Below, piece after piece: positions 51,172-61,202 of a stretch of DNA of 64,000 nt (positions are counted from its first letter, which is position 1; the number at the start of each line of letters is the position of its first letter). The notes under the pieces are model-generated. The model ran no database searches. It worked only from the letters and a program-made list of their open reading frames with translations, and was not told where the DNA came from. Made by a program: the position numbers and the translations under genes. This stretch comes from Aphidius gifuensis (taxonomy: Eukaryota; Arthropoda; Insecta; Hymenoptera; Braconidae): NCBI RefSeq assembly GCF_014905175.1, contig NC_057789.1, positions 25,044,555 to 25,108,554 of the forward strand, read 5' to 3'.

Positions 51172-51352
51172 GAAATATTTCTCCGGAATTTCTCCGGATT
51201 ATTCCGGATTACTCGAATTCCTGTGTAAAATGAAGGAAAAAAAATGACTGAAAAATTTCAATGGGCCAATTCCAGAGTGATACGGAGTTTTCCGGAATTT
51301 TACGGAGTTTCTCCGAAGTTCAAGGAGAAATTATTTCCACCAGGGACAAAAA
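51172..51352. mobile_element. related short palindromic element
   Basis: Left end cctggtggaaatatttctcc and right end ggagaaattatttccaccag form imperfect terminal inverted repeats. The interior has repeated ccgga motifs. It shares the ctcc/ggag vocabulary of the neighbouring elements but differs in the middle. Confidence 0.5.
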
Positions 51353-51399
51353 TTTTGTTGGAGTATTTCAATATTTTTTTTGGTTGAATTTATTATTAT

Positions 51400-51935
51400 T
51401 TAAAAATATTAATATTCCGCCACCTTTTAATATTTAATTAATATTCCGCCAATCTTTTAAAAATATCAGGAGAGCAGGTAACATAAGAAGTAAACTAGAA
51501 ATCATATAAAATACCTCTTTGCCTGTTCTATGATCCTGTTAGAAAATTAATGTTGCCACTATTTTTTTTCTAATTGTTTTCAAAGAAATAAAATTTATTT
51601 TTGAAATATCAGGAGAGCAGGTAACTCAGGAGGTGATCTAGGAATTGAATAAACTATCTCTATTTGCTCATTCTATGATCCTGTTAAAAAATTAATGTCG
51701 CCACTATTTTTTTTCTAATTGTTTTTTAAAAAATAAAATTTATTTTCGAAATATCAGGAAAGCAGGTAACAGAGGAGGTGAACTATAAATAAAATAAAAT
51801 ACCTCTTTGCCTGTTCTACGATCCTGTCGAAAAATCAATGTCGCCACTAATTTTTTTCTAATTGTTTTTAAAGAAATAGTATTTATTTTTAAAATATCAG
51901 GAGAGCAGGTAACATAAGAAGTAAACTTAAACAAA
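51400..51935. repeat. ~143-bp tandem repeat, array 1 (about four units)
   Basis: The start motif atatcaggagagcaggtaac recurs near 51463, 51606, 51750 and 51893. Each is followed by a block with tacctctttgcc, tctatgatcctgtt and atgtcgccacta. Spacing is 143-144 bases. Confidence 0.85.
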
Positions 51936-51954
51936 ATTAACAACAACAAAATTT

Positions 51955-52205
51955 GGGTGAAGAAACGTTCGGAAATATTTCTCCACGATGAGAATACGCG
52001 GAGAAACATGTGAAAAAATTAATTTTACAGTGATGCACCCTGGTAGTTGGAATTACTTGCTTGAAAAATATTTCCCCGGAATTTCACCGTGATTACTCCG
52101 AGTTTTTTCAAAATTGACCCAAGCGGAGAAATAAGAGGAAAAATTTTCTCCGCGTCGTTTATTTCGGAAAAATTTCTCATTTTAAGTTTTTTAAGTCCTT
52201 AGTTG
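51955..52205. mobile_element. partial inverted-repeat elements of the 'ctccg' family
   Basis: The right portion (52062-52205) matches 53171-53358, with aagcggagaaataagagg, ctccgcgtcgtttatttcg and the end ttttaagtccttagttg. The left portion (51955-52050) has atttctccacgatgagaata, shared with 59960-59985. Confidence 0.6.
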
Positions 52206-52423
52206 ATTGCCTTTTCGATTATTTTATTGAATAATTAAATATAAAAATGTAATGTTTATGTTAATATTTGTTTGCTTTTGTTAACAGAAGTTGAAAAAAA
52301 ATTGAAAATTTAATTCAAACAATACAAATAGCAAAGTTATTTAACTTGAAAAATAATGACACTGTGAAAATTAGAATTTTTTATTCTTTTTTAACAGGTG
52401 GAATGTAACTTGATAATAAATTA

Positions 52424-52871
52424 TCAAGTAATATCAAATCTGAAGAGCTCGATTATTTGTCGATTGTCGGACGACCTCGGTCCGTAAACGGATCTCACAT
52501 ATCTTCTCAAGGCAAGATCCGTCCACGGACCTCGATCCGTGTGAACGAGTCGACTCGTATGAATTCGAGAATAGCCTCCCTGATTTGACAAGAACTTATC
52601 GAGAAAAGTCTTTTCCATGGTTACTTTAATAGGTGGAGTTGGATAAAATGGTACAGCTAATACCGTTTTTTGTGAAATGCCACGTTGGATTTCTGAAAAA
52701 TAAAAAATGAAAAAGTATTTGAAATAAAATTAAACAATTTGTCTTTAAATATTTAAGGTTAAACACATAAATGATAACACTGAATTTAATTATTTATTAA
52801 TTTAACTCACCCTTGTACATTATTGATATTGATATGTAAGAGAAAAATTGTGCTGATCCAGAATTTGACAT
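52424..52871 (-). CDS. hypothetical two-exon small protein (109 aa)
   Basis: Exons (minus): 52811-52871 (MSNSGSAQFFSYISISIMYK) and 52424-52692. They join through a GTGAGT donor and a tttttcag acceptor in matching phase. Exon 2 begins EIQRGISQKTVLAVPFYP then TPPIKVTMEKTFLDKFLSN. From about 52580 downward the coding text becomes GC-rich and partly palindromic (ggtccgt / acggatc motifs), which looks like inserted sequence that supplies the present C-terminus. I do not recognise the family. Splice quality favours a gene or recent remnant; no membrane segment is convincing. Confidence 0.4.
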
Positions 52872-53170
52872 AATTGCTAGAAAATGAAAATTATTCAATG
52901 AGAAAATATTATAAGCAAAAGTATTGCCTTTATACTTTCAGTAGTAGCTGAAGATGTAAAGATTATTACCATTGAATATTTTTTTTAAAAAAAAGTTAAT
53001 TTTCATATTATTATCATTAATAATTTTTATTAATATAACAATTTTATAAAATACAAGATATTAAAAATACAGCAATATTAATTGTATATTTTTATTTAAA
53101 TTAATTTGAATAGTACTGGTTGCTTATAACTTTTTAATAATATAAATTCATCGACAAGGCTATATTCACC

Positions 53171-53358
53171 CAACCAAGGACTTAAAAACTTAAAAATCTA
53201 CCCCGGTGGAAATTTTCTCCGAATTTTTCCAAATTTCACCGTGATACCTCCGAATTTCTCCAAAATTGACCCAAGCGGAGAAATAAGAGGAAAAATTTTC
53301 TCCGCGTCGTTTATTTCGAAAAAATTTCTCATTTTAAGTTTTTTAAGTCCTCAGTTGG
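53171..53358. mobile_element. 188-bp MITE-like element with terminal inverted repeats
   Basis: Left end caaccaaggacttaaaaact and right end (reverse complement) ccaactgaggacttaaaaaa form ~25-bp imperfect inverted repeats ending in a cttaaaa block. The interior has ctaccccggtgg, ttcaccgtgatacctccg, aagcggagaaataagagg and ctccgcgtcg. It is the best-preserved of several copies in 50.8-60.2 kb. Noncoding. Confidence 0.75.
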
Positions 53359-53399
53359 ATATATGAATAGCCTTTTCGTTAATGTTTCTATGATAATTC

Positions 53400-54030
53400 A
53401 AATTTTTTTCATAATATTTCTATTATTATTTTTTGAAGAAATAAAATTTATTTTTTGAATATCAGGGAAGCAGGTGAAAGAGGAGGTGAACTAGAAATTG
53501 TATAAAATACCTCTTTCCTTGTTCTATGATCCTGTTAAAAAATTAATGTCGCCACTATTTTCTTTTTAAATGTTTTTGAAGAAATAAAATTTATTTTTAA
53601 AATATCAGGCGAGCAGGTAACGCAGGAGGTGAACTAGAAATTGTACAAAATACCTCTTTGCCTGTTCTATGATCCTGATAAAAAATTGATGTCGCCACTA
53701 TTTTATTTCTAATTGTTTTTTAAAAATCAAAATTTATTCTTAAAATATCAGGAGAGCAGGTAACTCAGGAGGTGAACTAGGAATCTTATAAAATACCTCT
53801 TTGCTCATTCTATGATCCTGTTAAAAAATTAATGTCGCCACTATTTTATTTCTAATTGTTTTTTAAAAATCAAAATTTATTCTTAAAATATCAGGAGAGC
53901 AGGTAACTCAGGAGGTGAACTAGGAATCTTATAAAATACCTCTTTGCTCATTCTATGATCCTGTTAAAAAATTAATGTCGCCACTATTTTATTTCTAATT
54001 GTTTTTTAGAAATTAAAATTTATTTATAAC
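53400..54030. repeat. ~143-bp tandem repeat, array 2 (about four units)
   Basis: Unit starts near 53459, 53602, 53745 and 53888, spacing 143-144. The last two units are nearly identical (ggtaactcaggaggtgaact, tgctcattctatgatcctg), indicating recent duplication. Same family as array 1. Confidence 0.88.
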
Positions 54031-54148
54031 TTATAACTATGGTTATACTTTTAAGTTAGTAATCAGAAAATTAGTTATAACTTAATTAGTAACTCATAAG
54101 TTATAACTATAATGATATTTTTTTATTAGAGACAGAATTCGTGGCCAT

Positions 54149-54149
<1 letters not shown>

Positions 54150-54191
<42 letters not shown>
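54150..54191. repeat. AAT microsatellite
   Basis: About 14 uninterrupted aat units. Confidence 0.9.
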
Positions 54192-54379
54192 GTCATGCTT
54201 AATTCGCATAATTTTATATGGTAACCTTAATTATTTGAATAATTTTTTGATATCAATATATATTAATAAAAATTATATTTTAATTAATAGATGATATAAT
54301 AATAATTAAAAAATTAATGAAAAAAATTTTCCCCTTATAATGTGATGATCAGTGATTTGATTACTAAAAAATGATCCTT

Positions 54380-54546
54380 TATATGTAGTAAGTACCGCGT
54401 CAGTGGCGCTTTGCTCTCCCGAACATCTGCGGCAACTGATTCTTGCTGTTCTTGCTGACTGACTAGTTGGCAGTTCCTTCATTGTCGCATACTCGCATTC
54501 ACTTTGAGTTGCTTTGAGTCTTCAAGTCAGTATTTATTGTTGTTTA
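54380..54546 (+). promoter_or_regulatory. probable promoter and 5' UTR start of the gene at 56725, separated by transposons
   Basis: A GC-richer, single-copy block (gtaccgcgtcagtggcgctt onward) ends in a tcagtatt initiator-like site near 54527, just before the TTAA at 54547. If the two TTAA elements are removed, this block lies about 40 bases from the ATG at 56725. The link to that gene is inference. Confidence 0.45.
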
Positions 54547-54550
54547 TTAA

Positions 54551-55845
54551 GGTACAACCAGGGCAAAATGAGAGACATCTGGCGGATGTTTGCTAAAAAC
54601 GTTATATATTCATGAGTGCGAAAAGGACGAAAGATTAGAAAGAGAATACTGTTTCTCACTTCCACTTAAGGTACTTTCATAGCTACGTTCCAACAATCAG
54701 AATTTCTTAAAATTTATACAGTAGATAGTTGAAATATTAATGCATCGTTTTGTAAAATCAGTTTTTTTGTTATAAACCTTAATAATTTTAAAAGTCGACT
54801 ACTTTTGGAGGGTTATACATGGGCTCTATGGGAGGCTATGTTTGAAATTTCTTTGAACATAACTAAATTACATTTCTAACAATCACTTTTTTCAAAAACT
54901 AATCAATAATAGTGAAAAATAATAAGGAATTTTTAATGTTTGTTCACATGTTTTAATGCTGCTTTTGAGTATAATTAAAAATTATCTATCAAAAACACGG
55001 ATATTACTGATTTTAATGAGGAGCCATGATAACTGGGAGTATTGAAATAGGAGGTAATGCAAAACTTAGCACACAAGAAACTCAATTACACAATAATAGA
55101 TATCATAATGCAAGTGTTAATAAAAATATTATAAAAATGTTTTATTAACGATATGTATTAGATTGATAATGAATATTGATATTAATTGGATATAAATTAG
55201 AAAACTAATATCAGTAAATCAGTGATGCATACTAACAAAAAATTTTTTGTGTGCAATATTGAAATGAATAAATATCATAAGATAATTTTTTTATTAATAT
55301 ATAATTGGTTTTATTGAAATGTATTGCATAAAATTGATAAATAATGAAAAATAAAATGGTTTAGGCAAAAAAATAATCACAAAAGTTCAAACTTTTGGTT
55401 TTTGGGTTGGTATGACAAAATCTACAATGTAAAAAAGCATAGATTTTATTAGGACACGCCCCTCAAAATCTAGCTATGAAAGTGCTCTTAAGTATTTAGA
55501 CAAGGACAAAATTTATTATCCTCTATTAATTAAAAATTAAATATTAAAACCTATAATAAATTTTGTGATGATTTTTCGTCTTTTTCTAGTTTTATCCTTT
55601 AGTTTTTGGTAAATATGGCATTATTTTTTTCAGTATTGATGGGTATTATGAAAAAGCCGAACATCATTTTCCATAAGAGCCTATGTTTAACCTCAAAAAA
55701 AAGGACCATCTTTAACAGTTAATTAATCAAAAAAACATCTTATAACAAAAAAACTGATTAAAGAAAAAGGTGTATCGTTATTTCAATTATCTACTCTATA
55801 AAATTCGTGAAATCGTCATTATTTTTAATTTTCCCTGGTTGTACC
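54551..55845. mobile_element. 1,295-bp nonautonomous TTAA-flanked foldback element (piggyBac-like target site)
   Basis: Flanked by TTAA at 54547-54550 and 55846-55849. Terminal inverted repeats are ggtacaaccagggcaaaa (left) and, inverted, ttttccctggttgtacc (right). Further in, long imperfect inverted arms continue: tacagtagatagttgaaat versus the reversed attatctactctata region, and the cagtttttttgttata block on both sides. No transposase frame is present. The TTAA duplication is the piggyBac hallmark, but family assignment by target site alone is tentative. Confidence 0.8.
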
Positions 55846-55849
55846 TTAA

Positions 55850-56702
55850 CAATTAGCCGACAAGTAATGGGCCGACAAAAAAACAATGATTGTAGCTGAT
55901 TGTACTTGGATTGTAGATGATTGTAATATATTTAGTTTTGTTTGTCAACCCCCTAATTAATTTTAATTAAATCATGAATATTTGAAGTTGACAGATAATG
56001 ACAATTCATATAATTTCAAATGGTTGATATTTTATAGTATTAAGATGCTTAATTCGATAGTAAATCGTTTGTACATCATTATTTTTTGTTTGTCATAGTT
56101 CAAAATTTATTTTTTAAATATTAATTAAAACCATTGTACTACCAATCTGTTATAGTACTTGCGCATGCGCGGTTACAGTGATAAAAATAATAGATATTGA
56201 ATTTGATTTATTTTTTTATTAAATAATTATAAATGAATTGATAAGATAGTAATTTGATATTTACTTTAGTTGTTATTATTTAAAAAATGTTATTGTTTAT
56301 CATTGTACACATTTTATTAATCCTCAACATTGTCCAAACCAACATGACATTTGGTCGTCATTTTATCAGTGTACTCGCGCACGCAAGTTCTAAATTAACA
56401 GGGGGATGAATAATACAATAGTTTTTAATTAATATTTAAAAAAATAAAAATTATTGAACAATGACAAACGAAAAATAATGATGTACAAACGATTTGCTAT
56501 CGATTAAGCATCTTATTACTATAAAAATATCAGCCATTTGAAAATTATAAATTGTCGGCTATCTGGCAACTCCAAATATTCATTAATTAATTAAAATTAC
56601 GAGTCATAAAACAAAACTAAATATATTACAATCATCTACAATCCAAGTACAATCAGCTACAATTATTGTTTTTTTGTCGGCCCATTACTTGTCGGCTAAC
56701 TG
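55850..56702. mobile_element. 853-bp nonautonomous TTAA-flanked foldback element
   Basis: Flanked by TTAA at 55846-55849 (shared with the previous element) and 56703-56706. Ends are caattagccgacaagtaatg and the inverted equivalent cattacttgtcggctaactg. The arms continue for about 300 bases each (gtagctgattgtacttgg, aagatgcttaat, aaatcgtttgtacatcat appear in both orientations), so the whole element could fold into a long hairpin. Noncoding. Confidence 0.85.
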
Positions 56703-56724
56703 TTAATAAACTTTATTGTTCGAC

Positions 56725-57208
56725 ATGTTGAACCTATTGCGTCAGCCATTACTAAAATCTGTTAAAATTGCACCGCGTAAGTTTATACCAGTTTATACAT
56801 TATAATATATTTTCTAGGTTGATTTTAAAATTTTTTAAAATAATACTTGATAATTGATGAATTGTTTTAGTTGGTGTTGAAAATTTTGGAAAACCAATTC
56901 CAAGAGTACTCACAAGATCATATAGTCGACAACGTCGACATCGACCATTTCAACGTGCAGTTCAATCGAACCATCATCCATTTGCAATACCACAAATACC
57001 ACGTTGGGTAAAAACCACCATGTGGTTTGGATTAACTGCAGGGATGACAGCACTTTTTGGCGCTTTCTGGTACCAGGTCTTGATAAGGGTACGTTAATGT
57101 ATATTCATCAACCTTTTTTTTTTTCTTTCAACAACTGACAACTTACTCTATTTACAGGTCATGGATAATTCGATCCTTTATACCAATAAAGAAAATGATA
57201 AAAAATAA
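56725..57208 (+). CDS. small single-pass, mitochondrial-like protein (106 aa, unidentified)
   Basis: Exons: 56725-56776, 56871-57088, 57158-57208, joined in frame. The N-terminus MLNLLRQPLLKSVKIAP and the following Arg-rich stretch (RVLTRSYSRQRRHRPF) look like a mitochondrial targeting sequence. Near residues 60-80 there is one hydrophobic segment (TTMWFGLTAGMTALFGAFWY), followed by a short hydrophilic tail ending ENDKK. Size and plan resemble small respiratory-chain or assembly subunits, but I cannot name a family. The start lies 19 bases after the TTAA of a foldback element, so its original 5' UTR seems to have been split by insertions. Confidence 0.65.
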
Positions 57209-57419
57209 TGCTATTTTTTGTTTGTTTTTTTCATTATAAAATAAGATGTCTAAAATTAATCATGATATATTATATGAATTGATTAATTTATTAATAATAT
57301 CTGATCCTATTATTAAAAATATCATTTCGAGTTGTGTGAAAACTAATTTAAAAAGAGAAAAAAAACAAATCACAATGAAACAGATGGAATTTATTACAAT
57401 TAAATAAAAAAAATATTAA

Positions 57420-57800
57420 AAAATAATAAAAATAAAAATTTTAATTATTAGAAAAACAGAATAAGAAGTAAATTATTGAAAACATATATTAAATACTTTT
57501 TTGCTTTTTATATTTCTCTGTTATTGAATAATTTTTTTTCAAAGAAATATACAAAAAATTTAAACTATTAGAGAAACATAAAATTTAGAACATAAGTACA
57601 CTTCTTCTATTTTATATTTGCTTAATAAATTTGAAAATTTCTCTGCCAGTTCTAAAAACAAATTTTTTTAATACATCGAATACCTCTCTAGTCATTCTAT
57701 GTTCCTGATACAAATCGAATTTTTTTTTCAAGTATTAGGCAAATATAAAATCGAGTAGGTAAATTTTCAAAAATACCGAATACCTCTTTTGTCATTTTAT
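57420..57800. repeat. degenerate copies of the 143-bp repeat
   Basis: Blocks such as aatacctctctagtcattct followed by atgttcctg, and aatacctcttttgtcatttt, resemble the 'tacctctttgctcattctatgatcctg' part of arrays 1 and 2, with many differences. A further faint copy lies near 59150. Confidence 0.5.
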
Positions 57801-57872
57801 GTTCCATATACGACTTGCTAAAATGAATGGACTAATTAAATTTTCACAAAAAAATAATATTAAACATTTAAG

Positions 57873-58737
57873 TGGACCACGTACGTGAAATAATAAAAGC
57901 AATATTACAACCAAATGCATTAAAACCATTTTGTGTATTATTTTTTTATTTTTTAATTTATCAATGGTCTGGTACAAATGCATTGACATTTTATGCTGTA
58001 CAAATATTTAATAAATCAGGTGTTACAATAAATAGTTATTTGATAACTGTTGTACTTGGTGTTGTTAGACTTCTATCAACAATAATGGCATGTGTACTTT
58101 GTCGTAAATGTGGAAGAAGACCATTGACAATGATATCATCAATTGGATGTGGTATATCAATGATTGGATTCAGTGGATATTTGTGGTATTATCAATATTG
58201 GAAATTAAATAATATTGAGCCATCATTTACTTGGATGCCAGTGTTATTTATATTTTCTTATACTATTGCTTGTACAATTGGATTTTTAGTTATACCTTGG
58301 GTAAGTTGTTCATGCTGTTCATGTTGTTCATGCTGTTGTTAGGGTTTTGCTTGGTTTTTTTTTGATATAATATTTGTTATTTTTTTCAGGTCATGATTGG
58401 TGAAGTTTATCCAGTTCAAGTTAGGGGAATCATGGGAGGATTAACAACTTTTTCAGCACATTCATTTGTCTTTAGTGTTGTTAAAAGTTTTCCATTTTTA
58501 ATTGATACAATTACTATGCATGGCACATTTTTAATGTTTGGATGTATATCGCTATTTGGAACAATATATTTTTATACATTTTTACCGGAGACTAAAAATA
58601 AAACACTCCAAGAAATTGAAGATTATTTTTCCGGTAGAAATTCAAGTTTAAAAACAGGAAGTTTAAAATTTCGTAAAACAATTATTCATGATGATGATGA
58701 TAAACAAAATCAAGAAGAAGAAATAACAAAAACATAA
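57873..58737 (+). CDS. sugar transporter (trehalose transporter Tret1-like), C-terminal half only
   Basis: Major facilitator sugar porter; family members move trehalose or glucose across the plasma membrane. Two exons remain: 57873-58300 and 58390-58737, phase 0 between them. Visible are the segment YFLIYQWSGTNALTFYAVQIF, the RKCGRRPLT loop motif of sugar porters, VIPWVMIGEVYPVQVRG (PESPR/E-type segment after TM10), and the C-terminal PETKNKTLQEIEDYF signature. About 257 residues cover TM7 to TM12. An acceptor precedes 57873, so upstream exons once existed, but no TM1-6 coding sequence is found in the preceding 15 kb. It is probably a 5'-truncated copy, although an upstream exon beyond the repeats cannot be excluded. 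Its 3' end has a near-identical fragment at 50.6-50.8 kb on the other strand. Confidence 0.75.
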
Positions 58738-59179
58738 AATTTATATCAATAATTTTTAAATCATAATAATGAATTATTTTACTTTTTTTTTGTTGTTGAA
58801 TGTTTATAAAAAATAATTAATTATTAAGTGTTTAATTTTAAATACAAAATTTTTTTTAAATAAAAATATTTTAGATCTCGTAAAAGTATTTTAATAAATT
58901 GAAAAAATAAAAAAAAAATGATTATTGTAAATAAATTAATTTAACGCGCAAAAATTACTTATTTTTTTAAACAAAAGAAAGATAAATAATTATAAGAAAT
59001 ATGATAAATTTAATAAAAATTATAAATTATAGAAAAATAAAGATGAGAATTTTGTGAATTTGATAAAAATATAAACTTATATCTTTTATTTTTATTAACA
59101 AAAGTGAACAAAAGCGACCCCGTGCTACCTTGTTATTTTATAAAGTACACCTCTTCTATTTTATAATTCCGTAATAAAA

Positions 59180-59516
59180 TCGAAACTCCTCTGATGGTCT
59201 TCTTGGTCCTGGACCACCAGTTATTGGCATTGGTTATTCAGATGTTGGACAAAATTATGACGGGCCAAATTATTTACCTAATAATTATAATAATAGTGGA
59301 CCACATCAGAGTGATGGTATATGGGTAATTGGACAAGCACCAATGAACTTTGGTGGTGATTGGATGAATAATAATAAAAAAAATAATAATGGTAGTTCTA
59401 ATAGAAAATGTCGATCAAGAAAAAGAAATCGTAATAGAAATCAACAACAACAAAAACAACCACGACAACAAAAGAATTTGGGACCTGTTAATCGTGATAA
59501 TAAATCACCAGTTTAA
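59180..59516 (+). pseudogene. Asn/Gln-rich C-terminal exon fragment, origin unknown
   Basis: An open frame without an ATG reads DGLLGPGPPVIGIGYSDVG, then NYLPNNYNNSGPHQSDG, GQAPMNFGGDWMNNN, a basic SNRKCRSRKRNRNRN run and a glutamine stretch, stopping at 59516. Codon use is protein-like and non-repetitive. No clear acceptor precedes it; the left boundary abuts degenerate repeat sequence. I read it as a captured 3' exon of an unknown low-complexity protein. Confidence 0.4.
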
Positions 59517-59928
59517 TTATTATTTAATTAATAAATAATTAATATTAATTAGTATTTAATATTTAAGAAAATAAAAAAAGAAAATTTTCTTTCTTTTTTT
59601 TATTTCATTTTTTTATTAAGGCGCTTCTTCTTCTTCTTTTTTTTTTTCATTATTTAATAGTGAAGAGAAATAAAATTAACTAACTATTGTATTAGTATTA
59701 TTAATATTTGCAAAAAAAAAATTTTTATATGAAAAAAAAATAAAAGGAATTATTAAATAAGATAAGCAAAATAACAAAGGTCAATATTAATAATTATAAA
59801 ATGTTTTTTGTTTATGAAAAAATTATTGTTAAATGACTTAATACTTCCAAGATAATGATTAATAAAAATGAAAATTATTATATACGTATTATGTACGTAG
59901 TGGAGAAAAGTATCAAAATTTTTTTCAG

Positions 59929-60150
59929 CATTTTCCGAATCGACGGTGAAAATAGCCGGAAATATTTCTCCACGATGAGAATACGCGGAGAAACATGTTA
60001 AAAAAATAATTTTACCGCGGAGAAATTCTTCCGAAATCAACGACGAGGAGAAATTTTTTCGACTCATTTCTCCGCATGGGTCAATTTGGGAGAAATTCGG
60101 AGTAATCACGGAGAAATTCAGAAAAATTCTCAGAAATATTTTCACCAGGG
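59929..60150. mobile_element. 'ctccg' family inverted-repeat element, diverged copy
   Basis: Contains atttctccacgatgagaata, ttctccgcatgggtcaattt, gagaaattcggagtaatcac and ends near tttcaccaggg. It shares these blocks with 50.85-52.2 kb and 53.2 kb. An open frame across it (59753-60145, minus) is incidental. Confidence 0.55.
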
Positions 60151-60759
60151 TTAAGTACCAATTAAATTGAAAACAATAATTAACAATGATTTGATTGAAT
60201 AATAATGTGTATTTTGAAACCTAATTGTACATATGAAAAAAGAAATATAATAGAAAAAAAATTTAATAATATTAATTTATTACTAATTAGTAATATCAAT
60301 TAATAATATAATCAATAATACAAAAAAGTAATTAAACTTTTTTTTTTTTATTTAACGAAAAATTTTTTAGCAACACGCATTATTCTTTCGGATGATTTAG
60401 CTAACCATGTAATATTTTAACCAACCATGCCAAAGAAATTAACATGTAGGCAACTTCCTTTCCTTAGCTACCATTTTTCCTATAGCTTTTTATTTTTTTA
60501 AATTAATGAAAAGCTATTTTTTTAAATTAATAAAAAGCTATTTATTTATCTATTTAAATAAATTTATTTACAATAATACGATTAACATTCTCAGAGAAAA
60601 ATTGGTTATCGATAAGACATTATTATACAACAAAAATAATAATCATGATTTTAGAAAAAGCGAGAAGAGCATTATTTATTTATTTTTATATGACTTTTTT
60701 GTCGTAAAAAAATAAGCATTCAGTTTTTTTGTTATTTAGACGATTATATTTTTCAACAG

Positions 60760-60828
60760 GAGGTTTGTGAGCCATGGGAAATGACTGAACATGAAAAAGA
60801 AATAGCAACAAAATATATTCTACTTTAA
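60760..60828 (+). other. possible isolated last exon (23 codons)
   Basis: After a ttttcaacag acceptor the frame reads EVCEPWEMTEHEKEIATKY to a TAA. A second short stretch (EEEEEDAKKVPGN, stop) follows near 60952. Neither can be attached to a gene here. Confidence 0.2.
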
Positions 60829-61202
60829 CATTCTCTACGTTAACCATCATTTTGTTATTATTTTGTCTGTAAATAATAATGTTGGATTAATAAATTATTT
60901 AAAAAGCTTTAAATATTTTAAAGAAAATAACTTTTTTTTTTTTTACACAAGAAGAAGAGGAAGAAGATGCCAAAAAAGTACCTGGCAATTAAAATAATAA
61001 AACTAATAAATATTTTATGTAATATATTTACAACAGTTTTTTTTTTTTTTTTTATTGATACAAACTAATGATAAGAACAGACCATAAGTCTACGTTTTTT
61101 TTTACCCAAAAGGGTCTCAATTTTTTTATTTAAAAAATATATTGCTAAGTAAAAATTTCGTGAAATTATGCTTCTACAAAATTCCACAACACTAAAATAT
61201 AA

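Noticed and set aside
51740..52009. 89-residue minus-strand ORF
   Set aside because: Spans the 143-bp tandem repeat and an inverted-repeat element; no protein-like conservation.
59753..60145. 130-residue minus-strand ORF
   Set aside because: Lies over a noncoding inverted-repeat element; the text is repeat-derived.
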